Shown: piece by piece, positions 6,513 to 13,072 of the stretch
Layout: every line of letters starts with the position of its first letter
Position numbering within the stretch: position 1 is the first letter of the stretch
Origin: an uncultured Prevotella sp.
GTDB lineage: Bacteria > Bacteroidota > Bacteroidia > Bacteroidales > Bacteroidaceae
NCBI GenBank assembly: GCA_900554545.1
Contig: USHW01000049.1
Location: 1-15,889, forward strand
Length of the DNA: 15,889 nt
Reading direction: 5' to 3'
Notes under the pieces: generated by a model
What the model was told of the DNA's origin: nothing
Database searches by the model: none
Seen by the model: the letters and a program-made list of their open reading frames with translations, nothing else
Translations under genes and position numbers: made by a program

Positions 6513-7819
6513 AACAAAGTTCGGCGAAAGCCAATTGTGGATTAAAAAAGAGTCCTTGGAGCTGGGTTCCCTCGCTGTATTTCGCCGAGGGGCTGCCATA
6601 CGTGGCGGTTATGACCATTTCGCTTGTGCTCTATAAGCAGCTGGGGCTTACCAATGCAGAAATCACTTTCTATACGTCATGGCTCTATCTGCCGTGGGTA
6701 ATCAAGCCTTTGTGGAGTCCGTTCGTTGACATCATAAAGACGAAACGCTGGTGGATAATAACCATGCAGCTGCTTGTCGGCGCGGCATTCGGCGGCGTTG
6801 CCTTTACCATTCCGACCGATTTCTGGCTTCAGGGCACGCTTTGCTTCTTTTGGCTGATGGCTTTCAGCAGCGCGACCCACGACATAGCGGCCGACGGTTT
6901 CTACATGCTCGGTCTTGACGAGCACAAGCAGGCATGGTTTGTCGGTATCCGCAGCACGTTCTACCGTTTTGCCACCATCTTCGGACAAGGTTTCCTTGTC
7001 ATGGTGGCAGGCAACCTGCAGGTAATCTTCCGTGGCAGCATACGTTATTCGTGGAGCCTGATGTTCTACGGCGTTACGGGACTGTTCATAGCCCTTTGGT
7101 TGTGGCACAGCTACGTATTGCCCTGCCCGTTGTCCGACCGTAAACGGCGCAATGCCAGTGCTGCGGAGATTTGGGGCGAGCTGTGGCATTCAATAAAGAC
7201 GTTCTTCACGAAGTTTCCTGTACGTGAAACGGTGTGGGCTTTCCTCTTCATGCTGTGCTACCGTATGCCCGAAGGGCTGCTCGCCAAGGTGTCGTCGCTC
7301 TTCCTTATTGACAGCGGAAGCAACGGCGGACTTGGCCTTTCGCCGCAGGAATACGGCTTTGTGCAGGGCACTGTGGGCGTGGTAGGTCTTACTCTCGGCG
7401 GCATTCTCGGCGGCATGGCGGCAGGCAAGGACGGCCTAAAGCGGTGGCTTTGGCCCATGGTGTGCGCCATAACGCTGCCCGACCTCGTGTATGTCTATCT
7501 GAGTTACGTCATGCCTTCAAGTTTGTTTATCATCAATGCCTGCGTTTTTGTAGAGCAGTTCGGTTACGGTTTCGGCTTCACGGCTTACATGCTGTACCTT
7601 ATTTATTACAGTCAGGGCGAGTATAAGACCTCGCACTATGCTCTCTGCACGGCTCTTATGGCACTTTCGATGATGCTTCCCGGTTTCGTGGCGGGCTGGT
7701 TGCAGGAACTTGTAGGCTATCTGTGGTTCTTCATCATCGTCGTGTTGCTCTGCGCCATGACTTTTGTCGTTGCGGCGTTTGTGAAGATTGACCCGGCATT
7801 CGGGAAAAAGGATGTATGA
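6509..7819 (+). CDS. AmpG-like major facilitator carrier (putative muropeptide permease)
   Basis: This 436-residue protein has about 12 membrane helices. The N-terminal FAEGLPY and the loop after the second helix (YLPWVIKPLWSPFVDIIKT) match the AmpG/PAT branch of the major facilitator superfamily, where a KxLWxPxxD-type motif follows helix 2. AmpG proteins import GlcNAc-anhydro-MurNAc muropeptides from the periplasm for cell-wall recycling. Its position directly after a SpoIID-containing gene supports a link to peptidoglycan turnover, but AmpG-like carriers are diverse and the substrate is not proven by sequence. ATG 6509 is the only Met upstream of the conserved N-terminus, and it lies inside a repeat copy. 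No clear promoter is seen, so it may be co-transcribed with the fusion gene 127 nt upstream. Confidence 0.8.
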   Translation: MKQSSAKANCGLKKSPWSWVPSLYFAEGLPYVAVMTISLVLYKQLGLTNAEITFYTSWLYLPWVIKPLWSPFVDIIKTKRWWIITMQLLVGAAFGGVAFTIPTDFWLQGTLCFFWLMAFSSATHDIAADGFYMLGLDEHKQAWFVGIRSTFYRFATIFGQGFLVMVAGNLQVIFRGSIRYSWSLMFYGVTGLFIALWLWHSYVLPCPLSDRKRRNASAAEIWGELWHSIKTFFTKFPVRETVWAFLFMLCYRMPEGLLAKVSSLFLIDSGSNGGLGLSPQEYGFVQGTVGVVGLTLGGILGGMAAGKDGLKRWLWPMVCAITLPDLVYVYLSYVMPSSLFIINACVFVEQFGYGFGFTAYMLYLIYYSQGEYKTSHYALCTALMALSMMLPGFVAGWLQELVGYLWFFIIVVLLCAMTFVVAAFVKIDPAFGKKDV

Positions 7820-7934
7820 GAAGTTAAAGAATTTATAGATGCTATATAAGTTAAAGCCATAACCTTCATTGGAGAATAATATTGAAAGTCATTTGGCTTT
7901 AACTTCTATACCATCTTATAAATTCTTTAACTTC
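7820..7934. repeat. Second GTTAAAG-type inverted repeat of 9-nt words
   Basis: Left arm 7820-7859 reads as degenerate 9-mers (GTTAAAGAA, TTTATAGAT, GCTATATAA, GTTAAAGCC), and right arm 7894-7934 is its imperfect complement. The words match those of the inverted repeat at 2434-2529, so the two belong to one family. The gap lies between the AmpG-like and CDF genes, and the repeat starts immediately after the stop codon. Confidence 0.8.
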
Positions 7935-7946
7935 ATGACATAAATA

Positions 7947-8882
7947 ATGAAAGTTATGGAAAATCGTGAACGTAGAATATACCGTGTTACGGTGCTTGGC
8001 AGCATAATAAACGTGCTGCTTGTGGCCTTGAAGTTCGCTTTCGGAGTGCTCGGCCGCTCGTCGGCGATGATAGCTGACGCAGTACATTCGCTCTCCGACC
8101 TCGTTACCGACGTGATAGTAATAGTTTTCGTCAAGCTAAGCAACAAGCCGCAAGACAGCGACCATGATTACGGCCACGGCAAATACGAGACGCTGGCCAC
8201 GGCCTTTATCGGCCTCGCGCTGTTTGCCGTAGGCGTCGTCATACTTTATGGAGGAGCTGAAAAGATAGCCGTAGCGCTGCGTGGCGAGACTCTGCCTCAG
8301 CCCGGAATGATAGCTCTGTGGGCGGCGTTAATCAGCATCGTGTCCAAGGAATGGTGTTACCGATTCACCGCGAGGGTAGGACGCGAGACGAAGTCGCAGG
8401 CCGTCGTTGCCAACGCATGGCATCACCGCAGCGACGCTTTCTCGTCAATCGGCACTGCGCTTGGCATAGGCGGCGCGATATTCCTCGGCGAACGCTGGGC
8501 CGTGCTCGACCCGATAGCCGCCGTGGTGGTGAGCGTCTTCATAATAAAAACCGCCCTTGCGCTGATGAAACAGGCGTCAGACGAGCTGTTGGAGAAGAGC
8601 CTCCCGGAGGACATTGAGCGCAAAATCAAGGAGATAGCCGAAGCCGAGACGGGCGTTAGCGGCATACACAACCTGCGCACACGCCGCATAGGCAACCGCA
8701 TATCCATCGAGATGCACCTGCGGATGCCTGGCGACCTGACGCTATACGAGGCTCACAGCCGCGCCACCGACATAGAGCAGGAACTGCGTTGCCACTTCGG
8801 CGACGGCACGTACATCAACCTACACATAGAGCCTTTGAAGGTGAACGGCCGCTATGTGGAGCCGAAGGAAGTTAAGAATTAA
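7947..8882 (+). CDS. Cation diffusion facilitator (zinc-type metal exporter)
   Basis: This 311-residue protein has six predicted helices and a C-terminal cytoplasmic metallochaperone-like domain (~205-300). CDF proteins export divalent metal in exchange for protons. The transport site is visible as H47xxxD51 in helix 2 (AVHSLSDLVTD) and H159xxxD163 in helix 5 (AWHHRSDAFSS). The HD/HD pattern is typical of Zn-selective members rather than the DD/DD pattern of Mn exporters. The helix 2-3 loop carries HDYGHGKYE, a family hallmark. ATG 7947 gives MKVMENRERR; an in-frame ATG at 7956 is an equally possible start. It is the last gene of the + block and is followed by a strong hairpin. Zinc preference is inferred from the motif. 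Confidence 0.88.
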   Translation: MKVMENRERRIYRVTVLGSIINVLLVALKFAFGVLGRSSAMIADAVHSLSDLVTDVIVIVFVKLSNKPQDSDHDYGHGKYETLATAFIGLALFAVGVVILYGGAEKIAVALRGETLPQPGMIALWAALISIVSKEWCYRFTARVGRETKSQAVVANAWHHRSDAFSSIGTALGIGGAIFLGERWAVLDPIAAVVVSVFIIKTALALMKQASDELLEKSLPEDIERKIKEIAEAETGVSGIHNLRTRRIGNRISIEMHLRMPGDLTLYEAHSRATDIEQELRCHFGDGTYINLHIEPLKVNGRYVEPKEVKN

Positions 8883-8917
8883 GAGCGGAGAGTTAAGAAA
8901 ACATGCATGTTTGACGA

Positions 8918-8965
8918 AAAGTGGACTTGCCGGTGTTGTCATTGCAACATCGACAAGTCCACTTT
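8918..8965. terminator. Strong bidirectional-type hairpin after the CDF gene
   Basis: Arms 8918-8938 and 8945-8965 form a 21-bp stem with two mismatches and a 6-nt loop, flanked by A-rich and T-rich ends. It lies 36 nt after the CDF stop and 17 nt past the stop of the - strand ATPase remnant, so it could end transcription from both sides. The T-tract is short. Confidence 0.7.
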
Positions 8966-8981
8966 ATAATAAGTAGGCGCG

Positions 8982-9092
8982 TCATCTTTTTTCTGTAAGA
9001 ACATTGCCATATCGCGCTCCCGTGATGAGTAGGGCGTTGCGCGAATTGTTGTAAAACTCCCTGATATAACTGGCTATTTTTCTTTTTAACAT
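8982..9092 (-). pseudogene. 5' remnant of an AAA+ ATPase gene (AAA_14/DUF4143-like), Walker A lost
   Basis: On the - strand an ATG at 9092-9090 opens a 36-codon frame ending with TGA at 8984-8982. Its first 27 residues (MLKRKIASYIREFYNNSRNA followed by LLITGAR) resemble the N-terminus of Bacteroidetes ATP-binding proteins whose next residues form the Walker A loop (GARQxGKT). Here the sequence turns to YGNVLTEKR and stops, so the P-loop Lys and the remaining several hundred residues are missing. A good promoter lies just upstream. This is best read as a gene largely removed by deletion, with promoter and first codons left. Family recognition rests on a short stretch. Confidence 0.6.
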
Positions 9093-9114
9093 TTGTTAGT
9101 CCGTTTTTTCAACG

Positions 9115-9145
9115 CAAATATAGCTGTTTTTTGCCGTTTTTCCAA
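9115..9145 (-). promoter_or_regulatory. Promoter of the ATPase remnant
   Basis: On the - strand TATATTTG (9122-9115) is preceded by TTGG (9145-9142) at a 19-nt spacing. The expected start is near 9108, about 16 nt before the remnant's ATG. The spacer contains one copy of a 17-nt direct repeat. Confidence 0.6.
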
Positions 9146-9177
9146 TTAAGAAATAGGGAATTTTGCCATTTTTCCAA
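9129..9177. repeat. 17-nt direct repeat over the remnant's promoter (candidate operator)
   Basis: TTTTGCCGTTTTTCCAA at 9129-9145 recurs with one mismatch at 9161-9177, an offset of 32 nt, about three helical turns. The first copy covers the -33 element and most of the -33/-7 spacer on the - strand, as expected for a repressor site. Confidence 0.55.
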
Positions 9178-9267
9178 AATTAGTGGAATATTGTTTGATA
9201 TGTAAGATGGAGCGTGTCATGTCTTTACTTGTAACTATCTGATAATCAGTAGAATAGCAAATGCGTT

Positions 9268-9352
9268 GCAAAAGGCCGTCTTTTAGCGTGTAAAACATGG
9301 CTTTTTACAAGCCAAAAGGTCATGTTTTGCACGCTAAAAGGCGGCCTTTTGC
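9268..9352. repeat. Long AAAAGGCCGCC palindrome at the acyltransferase 3' side
   Basis: Arms 9268-9299 and 9321-9352 pair over 32 nt. The two non-identical positions become G:U wobbles when the + strand is transcribed, so the RNA stem is unbroken on that strand. The arms begin GCAAAAGGCCGYCTTTTAGC. It lies 44 nt beyond the - strand stop of the acyltransferase gene at 9397. The rest of the 9178-9396 gap holds nothing I can recognise. Confidence 0.8.
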
Positions 9353-9396
9353 AGTTTACCGGCAGTTCTGGGGTATGGAGGCAGGTAAGGTATGGA

Positions 9397-10590
9397 TTAG
9401 CGGATGCCCTCCTTTTTCTTGCTGTTGTTTACCTTAAAGAGTTTCGACTTCAGCCATTCGCGTACAGGAAGGTCGTACAGGCGGAAGGCGGCATACGCCG
9501 TGATTATGGCCAACAGGAATGTGCCCACGGCAACAAATACGTGGGTTGACACGGGTGCTGACTGGTTTTTCTCCGCCCATGCCATCTGCATGTACACCAA
9601 GGGGTAATGGGTTATGTATAGGGGATAGGATATGTCGCCGAGGAATTTGTTTACGGCCAGAGTCCGTTTGTCGGTAATTGCGCTGCCTGCTCCAATTGTT
9701 ACGATTAAAGGGAACATTACGATGATGCAAAAAGCTTCATATACTCCGTTGGTCCAGCGGCCTTGCCCTGTCTCTGTCAGCCCCATCCACGGCATGCACA
9801 TCAGTGCGGCTATCAATATCGAGCACCACCAGAAGCCGCCCCGAACCTTGACAAGCCTCCCTATGCGGCATATAAGCAGTCCGCAGAAAAACGGGTAAAG
9901 CAGTCGCGTTAGTCCGATTTGCAGCTGGTCGGGCGTAAGGCTCCAGCCGCCAACAACGGTATATGCCGCATTGTTCCGCGCTTCAAGAAAGCCGAAAATG
10001 TCGATGTCCAGGCAGAGCATGACCGTGAACGCGGCGAGCACCGCTGTGCAAACGGCCAGTAACGCCTTTGGCATGTGACGTATGAACAGGGCGTAGAGGA
10101 TGTTGGCGAGATATTCCCATTGCAGCGACCAAGTAGGGCCGTTCAGCGGATTGGTTTCGCCCCAGCCGCGTATGTCCATCGAAGTGGGTACGGGCAGCAT
10201 GGTGCAGGCCAGCAGCATGACCGGCAGCACCATCCACCATCGGGTGTCGCCGATAAGCGGAAACGCCTGGCAACTGCCGCAATAGAACAGTGCCGCGCCG
10301 AATAGCGAGCCGAAAATAACCATGGGATGAAGGCGGATGAGACGGCGCTTGAAGAACTGCCACGTAGTCATGCGGTCCCAGCGGTCGTCGTAGGCATAGC
10401 CTATGACGAATCCTGAAAGCACGAAAAAGAAGTCTACGGCCAGGTATCCGTGGTTGATTGGCTGTCCGGGTGAGCCGTGGTAATAGCTTTCAAACAGATG
10501 GTATGCCACTATAAGCATGGCCGCCACTCCGCGAAGGCCGTCAAGGATGTCGTAGTGTAGCTTTGACTCGAGGTAAGCGTTGTTGTTCAT
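9397..10590 (-). CDS. Acyltransferase family 3 (OafA/YrhL-like) membrane protein
   Basis: This 397-residue protein has about ten membrane helices. Family members move acyl groups, often acetyl, onto surface sugars or other envelope molecules. The N-terminal signature is clear: LDGLRGVAAMLIVAYHLFE with R20 and H31, the proposed catalytic His, followed by DFFFVLSGFVIGYAY near 53-67 and RRLIRLHPM around 82-90. The late ISYPLYITHYPLV segment is also typical of the family, and the length is usual. It is divergent from the AraC gene across a 155-nt region, with a TAACTTTG box at 10684-10677 about 87 nt upstream. Regulation by the AraC neighbour is plausible but unproven. The acceptor substrate cannot be told. 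Confidence 0.88.
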   Translation of the reverse strand: MNNNAYLESKLHYDILDGLRGVAAMLIVAYHLFESYYHGSPGQPINHGYLAVDFFFVLSGFVIGYAYDDRWDRMTTWQFFKRRLIRLHPMVIFGSLFGAALFYCGSCQAFPLIGDTRWWMVLPVMLLACTMLPVPTSMDIRGWGETNPLNGPTWSLQWEYLANILYALFIRHMPKALLAVCTAVLAAFTVMLCLDIDIFGFLEARNNAAYTVVGGWSLTPDQLQIGLTRLLYPFFCGLLICRIGRLVKVRGGFWWCSILIAALMCMPWMGLTETGQGRWTNGVYEAFCIIVMFPLIVTIGAGSAITDKRTLAVNKFLGDISYPLYITHYPLVYMQMAWAEKNQSAPVSTHVFVAVGTFLLAIITAYAAFRLYDLPVREWLKSKLFKVNNSKKKEGIR

Positions 10591-10676
10591 TGTGCGTTAC
10601 GTTTCAATATGTATCATGCCGGCGGTTGTCGGTGCCGACGTGAACCGGCGTATGTTCCGTATGCAGATAACGGCTG

Positions 10677-10684
10677 CAAAGTTA
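10677..10684 (-). promoter_or_regulatory. -7 box for the acyltransferase gene
   Basis: TAACTTTG on the - strand matches TAnnTTTG and lies in the divergent region. The surrounding 15-mer is identical to that at 1102-1116. No good -33 element is seen. Confidence 0.5.
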
Positions 10685-10732
10685 CTATTATATCCTGCCT
10701 TATGTTTGTTCTTTTGTTTGCTTTTATTGTCG

Positions 10733-10740
10733 TATATTTG
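10733..10740 (+). promoter_or_regulatory. -7 box abutting the AraC start codon
   Basis: TATATTTG at 10733-10740 is a consensus -7 box, but it ends only 5 nt before the ATG at 10746. Transcription would then begin at or next to the start codon, giving a leaderless or nearly leaderless mRNA. TTTG motifs upstream (10713-10716, 10705-10708) are at 16 and 24 nt, off the usual spacing. Confidence 0.45.
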
Positions 10741-10745
10741 CAGTT

Positions 10746-11576
10746 ATGAACGAGACAGTACATTTCGACCATGTGTTTTTGAAGCCAGTCGAGCAGATTG
10801 GCATGCACAAACAGCCTACTTGGGAGTTGTCGTTTGTTGTAACGGGCAGCGGTGTGAGGACGATAGGCGGCGTGAGCGAGCCTTTCAGTGAAGGCGACAT
10901 AGTGCTGTTGCCGCCCGAAGTGCCACATTGCTGGCAGTTCTCTGCCGCCTATGCGTCGATAGAAAATATTACCGTAATATTTTCAGACGACTTCATAAGG
11001 TCGGCTTCATCAGCATATCCGGAGTTTGACGGGGCTTTTTCGGCAATGAAAGGGTGGACGGAGGCCGTCAGGTTTACTGGAAAGACGCAGCAGCTCATGG
11101 CCGAAGGCTTGAGGCGGATGTCGTCGTGCTCGGCGGCGGGCAGGGTGGCATGCCTGTTGTCCCTGCTTGTAGTCATGGCAGAAAGCACTGAGCAGGAGGC
11201 TGTTGGCGGCATTGATAAGCAGTCAAGCGTGCAATACCGCCTGAAACGGATTGAAATATTCATTGACTGCAATTACAAGCGTAACGTCTCGATAGCAGAC
11301 ATCGCAAACCACGTCGGTATGAACCGTTCGGCTCTTTGTGCGTTTTACCGCCGCCATACAGGCAAGACATTGTTGGAGCGTGTCAACGAACGCCGCCTTG
11401 CCGTTGCCTGCCATCTTCTGCGCCGTTCATCGCTTACTGTCCAGCAGATATGTTTTGAGAGCGGATATAAGGACTATCCGCATTTCTGCCGTATGTTCAA
11501 ACGGCAGATGGGGGTGACTCCGAAGACGTTTAGGCATACGGAAACGCCGCAGAAGGCAATTTCGGATGAATTTTAA
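10746..11576 (+). CDS. AraC family transcriptional regulator with N-terminal cupin
   Basis: This 276-residue protein has an N-terminal cupin-like sensing domain (~5-100; WELSFVVTGSGVRTIGG, then GDIVLLPPEVPHCW) and a C-terminal AraC DNA-binding domain (~170-268) with two helix-turn-helix units. These are seen in VSIADIANHVGMNRSALCAF and in LTVQQICFESGYKDYPHFCR followed by FKRQMGVTPKTFR. Such proteins usually sense a small molecule, often a sugar, and activate nearby genes. The ATG at 10746 fits the family's usual N-terminus (HFDHVFLKPVEQIG follows closely). It is divergent from the acyltransferase gene, which is a candidate target. The stop codon (11574-11576) touches the left arm of a terminator-like palindrome. 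Confidence 0.9.
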   Translation: MNETVHFDHVFLKPVEQIGMHKQPTWELSFVVTGSGVRTIGGVSEPFSEGDIVLLPPEVPHCWQFSAAYASIENITVIFSDDFIRSASSAYPEFDGAFSAMKGWTEAVRFTGKTQQLMAEGLRRMSSCSAAGRVACLLSLLVVMAESTEQEAVGGIDKQSSVQYRLKRIEIFIDCNYKRNVSIADIANHVGMNRSALCAFYRRHTGKTLLERVNERRLAVACHLLRRSSLTVQQICFESGYKDYPHFCRMFKRQMGVTPKTFRHTETPQKAISDEF

Positions 11577-11657
11577 AAGGCGGCCTTTTGCATTGTAAAA
11601 GGCCGCCTTTTAGCTTGCAAAATACGGCCTTTCACCATGCGGAAGGCCGTGTTTTGC
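11575..11657 (+). terminator. Double AAAAGGCSGCC hairpin after the AraC gene
   Basis: Two hairpins follow each other. The first has a perfect 15-bp stem (11575-11589 with 11597-11611, loop GCATTGT). The second has a 17-bp stem (11617-11633 with 11641-11657, loop ACCATGC) with one G:U wobble and one mismatch. The first begins inside the AraC stop codon. Core words and the GCATTG loop match the elements at 866-902 and 9268-9352. Confidence 0.75.
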
Positions 11658-11702
11658 AGCAAGGTTTGTTTTCGTTTGTATTTTTGCTTGTCGTTTGAAG
11701 TA

Positions 11703-11787
11703 GGTGACAGTCAATGCAGTTTTACTGTCACACAGCAACTTGTTGAGTATCAATGGGTAAGGAAGTGCGGTGACAGTGTGACAGTAA
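11703..11787. repeat. GTGACAG repeat cluster
   Basis: TTACTGTCACAC (11722-11733) and its exact complement GTGTGACAGTAA (11776-11787) form a 12-bp inverted repeat. GGTGACAGT occurs directly at 11703-11711 and again at 11770-11778 within one base of the same form. The 85-nt element lies between the convergent AraC and small membrane protein genes. It could be a short non-autonomous element or a regulator site; I cannot tell which. Confidence 0.6.
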
Positions 11788-11804
11788 TTTCGCAAAATAA
11801 AATC

Positions 11805-12161
11805 TTATTTCTTTTTGGTTTTGCGCCGTAGCGACGTTATGCTGGCCGTGATGTTCGCCACAGCGACAATGATTAACACGGCCTGAATAGCCGCTCCGTG
11901 TGCGTTTATGTAGGCAAGCAGGCAGGCGATGATGGCGAACGAGATTGAATAAGCAAGCAAAACCATGTCGGCGATGCGCCTTAAATCTTCGCCTTTTTGC
12001 CTGAGATAGGTGGCGAGGCAAAGGATTATGCCGAAAGTCAATGCCCATACGGGCGGCTTGGGTTGCCTGTACACGGCTGTTACGGTGAGTATGATGAAAG
12101 CCGCGCCTTGTACCATCCACCATGTGGATATTGCTTTTTCTTTGTTTGTAATACTGTTCAT
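11805..12161 (-). CDS. Small four-helix membrane protein of unknown function
   Basis: I do not recognise this 118-residue protein. It has about four hydrophobic helices (AAFIILTVTAVY, WALTFGIILCLATYL, MVLLAYSISFAIIACLLAYI, AVLIIVAVANITASI) joined by short basic loops, and it ends in RRKTKKK, which would lie in the cytoplasm. It starts 25 nt after the ZIP transporter stop in the same direction, so the two are probably co-transcribed. No catalytic or metal-binding motif is evident. Confidence 0.7.
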   Translation of the reverse strand: MNSITNKEKAISTWWMVQGAAFIILTVTAVYRQPKPPVWALTFGIILCLATYLRQKGEDLRRIADMVLLAYSISFAIIACLLAYINAHGAAIQAVLIIVAVANITASITSLRRKTKKK

Positions 12162-12186
12162 TGGCAGTTGTTTTTACACGGGAAAG

Positions 12187-12957
12187 TCATCCGAGCACCA
12201 CGTCCAATACCATCATCAGCGTGAAACCTATTGCAAAGCCGATAGTGCCGATGTTGCTGTGCTCGCCCTCCGACATTTCGGGGATTAGTTCTTCTACCAC
12301 CACGTAGAGCATAGCTCCGGCGGCGAAGGCCAGCAGATATGGCAGGGCGGGCGTCATTACTGAGGCCAGCAACACAACAAGCAGTCCGCCTAAAGGCTCT
12401 ACTATGCCGCTAAGCGCGCCCATGGTGAACGAGCGCAGGCGGCTGTTGCCCTCGGCGCGCATGGGCATCGAGATGATAGCTCCTTCGGGAATGTTCTGTA
12501 TGGCAATGCCGAGCGCCATCGCCATTGCCGCCGCCGTGGTGATTTGCGTGCCGTCCTGCAACGCTCCTGCAATGACTACGCCCACTCCCATGCCTTCGGG
12601 CAGGTTGTGTATCGTCACCGCAAGCGATAGCATCGCCGTGCGCGAGAGGCGGCTGCGAGGACCTTCGGGCTTGGCGTTGCCGATGTGCAGGTGGGGCGTT
12701 ATGCGGTCGATTAGCAGCAGCAATGCCATTCCGGCGAGGAAGCCTGTTGCCGCAGGGACGACCGCCAGCTTACCCATGTCGGCGCATAAATCCATGCCCG
12801 GAATGAGCAGCGACCACACCGAGGCGGCCACCATAACGCCGGAGGCGAAGCCAAGGAGCGACTTCTGCACCTGCGTCGGCATCTTGTCTTTCATAAAGAA
12901 GACGAAGGCAGAGCCGACAACAGTGCCAAGGAAGGGGATAAGGAGGGTAAGGAGCAT
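12187..12957 (-). CDS. ZIP family metal transporter (GufA/ZupT-like)
   Basis: This 256-residue protein has eight predicted helices. ZIP proteins bring divalent metals, chiefly zinc, into the cytoplasm. The binuclear metal site appears in helix 4 as VTIHNLPEGMGVG and in helix 5 as IAIQNIPEGAIIS. The HNxPEG/QNxPEG pair is typical of GufA-type bacterial members. A short variable cytoplasmic loop with HLH (~90) precedes helix 4. The ATG at 12957-12955 gives a protein starting directly in helix 1, usual for the family. It lies 115 nt downstream of N-carbamoylputrescine amidase, separated by an inverted repeat, and is followed closely by a small membrane protein gene. Metal specificity is inferred from the family. 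Confidence 0.88.
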   Translation of the reverse strand: MLLTLLIPFLGTVVGSAFVFFMKDKMPTQVQKSLLGFASGVMVAASVWSLLIPGMDLCADMGKLAVVPAATGFLAGMALLLLIDRITPHLHIGNAKPEGPRSRLSRTAMLSLAVTIHNLPEGMGVGVVIAGALQDGTQITTAAAMAMALGIAIQNIPEGAIISMPMRAEGNSRLRSFTMGALSGIVEPLGGLLVVLLASVMTPALPYLLAFAAGAMLYVVVEELIPEMSEGEHSNIGTIGFAIGFTLMMVLDVVLG

Positions 12958-12966
12958 TTGTGTGAG

Positions 12967-13060
12967 GTTATAGGGTTATGAGGTAATACGGTTTTACGGA
13001 ATTTTGAAATGCGGTTATTTGATGTAACCGTATAATCTTATAACCGCAAAACCGTATAAC
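12967..13060. repeat. Inverted repeat of 8-nt words (GTTATACG type)
   Basis: Left arm 12967-12999 reads as consecutive 8-mers (GTTATAGG, GTTATGAG, GTAATACG, GTTTTACG). Right arm 13028-13060 reads as complementary-type 8-mers (CCGTATAA, TCTTATAA, CCGCAAAA, CCGTATAA). Pairing is imperfect. It fills the gap between the AguB and ZIP genes. Confidence 0.75.
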
Positions 13061-13072
13061 TGTAAATGGTTG

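Noticed and set aside
9235..9252. CTGATAATCAG palindrome as an operator
   Set aside because: It is only 5+5 bp, not placed at any recognised promoter, and could easily arise by chance.
9322..9549. + strand open frame over the palindrome and acyltransferase 3' end
   Set aside because: It begins in a palindrome arm and then runs antisense to a clear gene.
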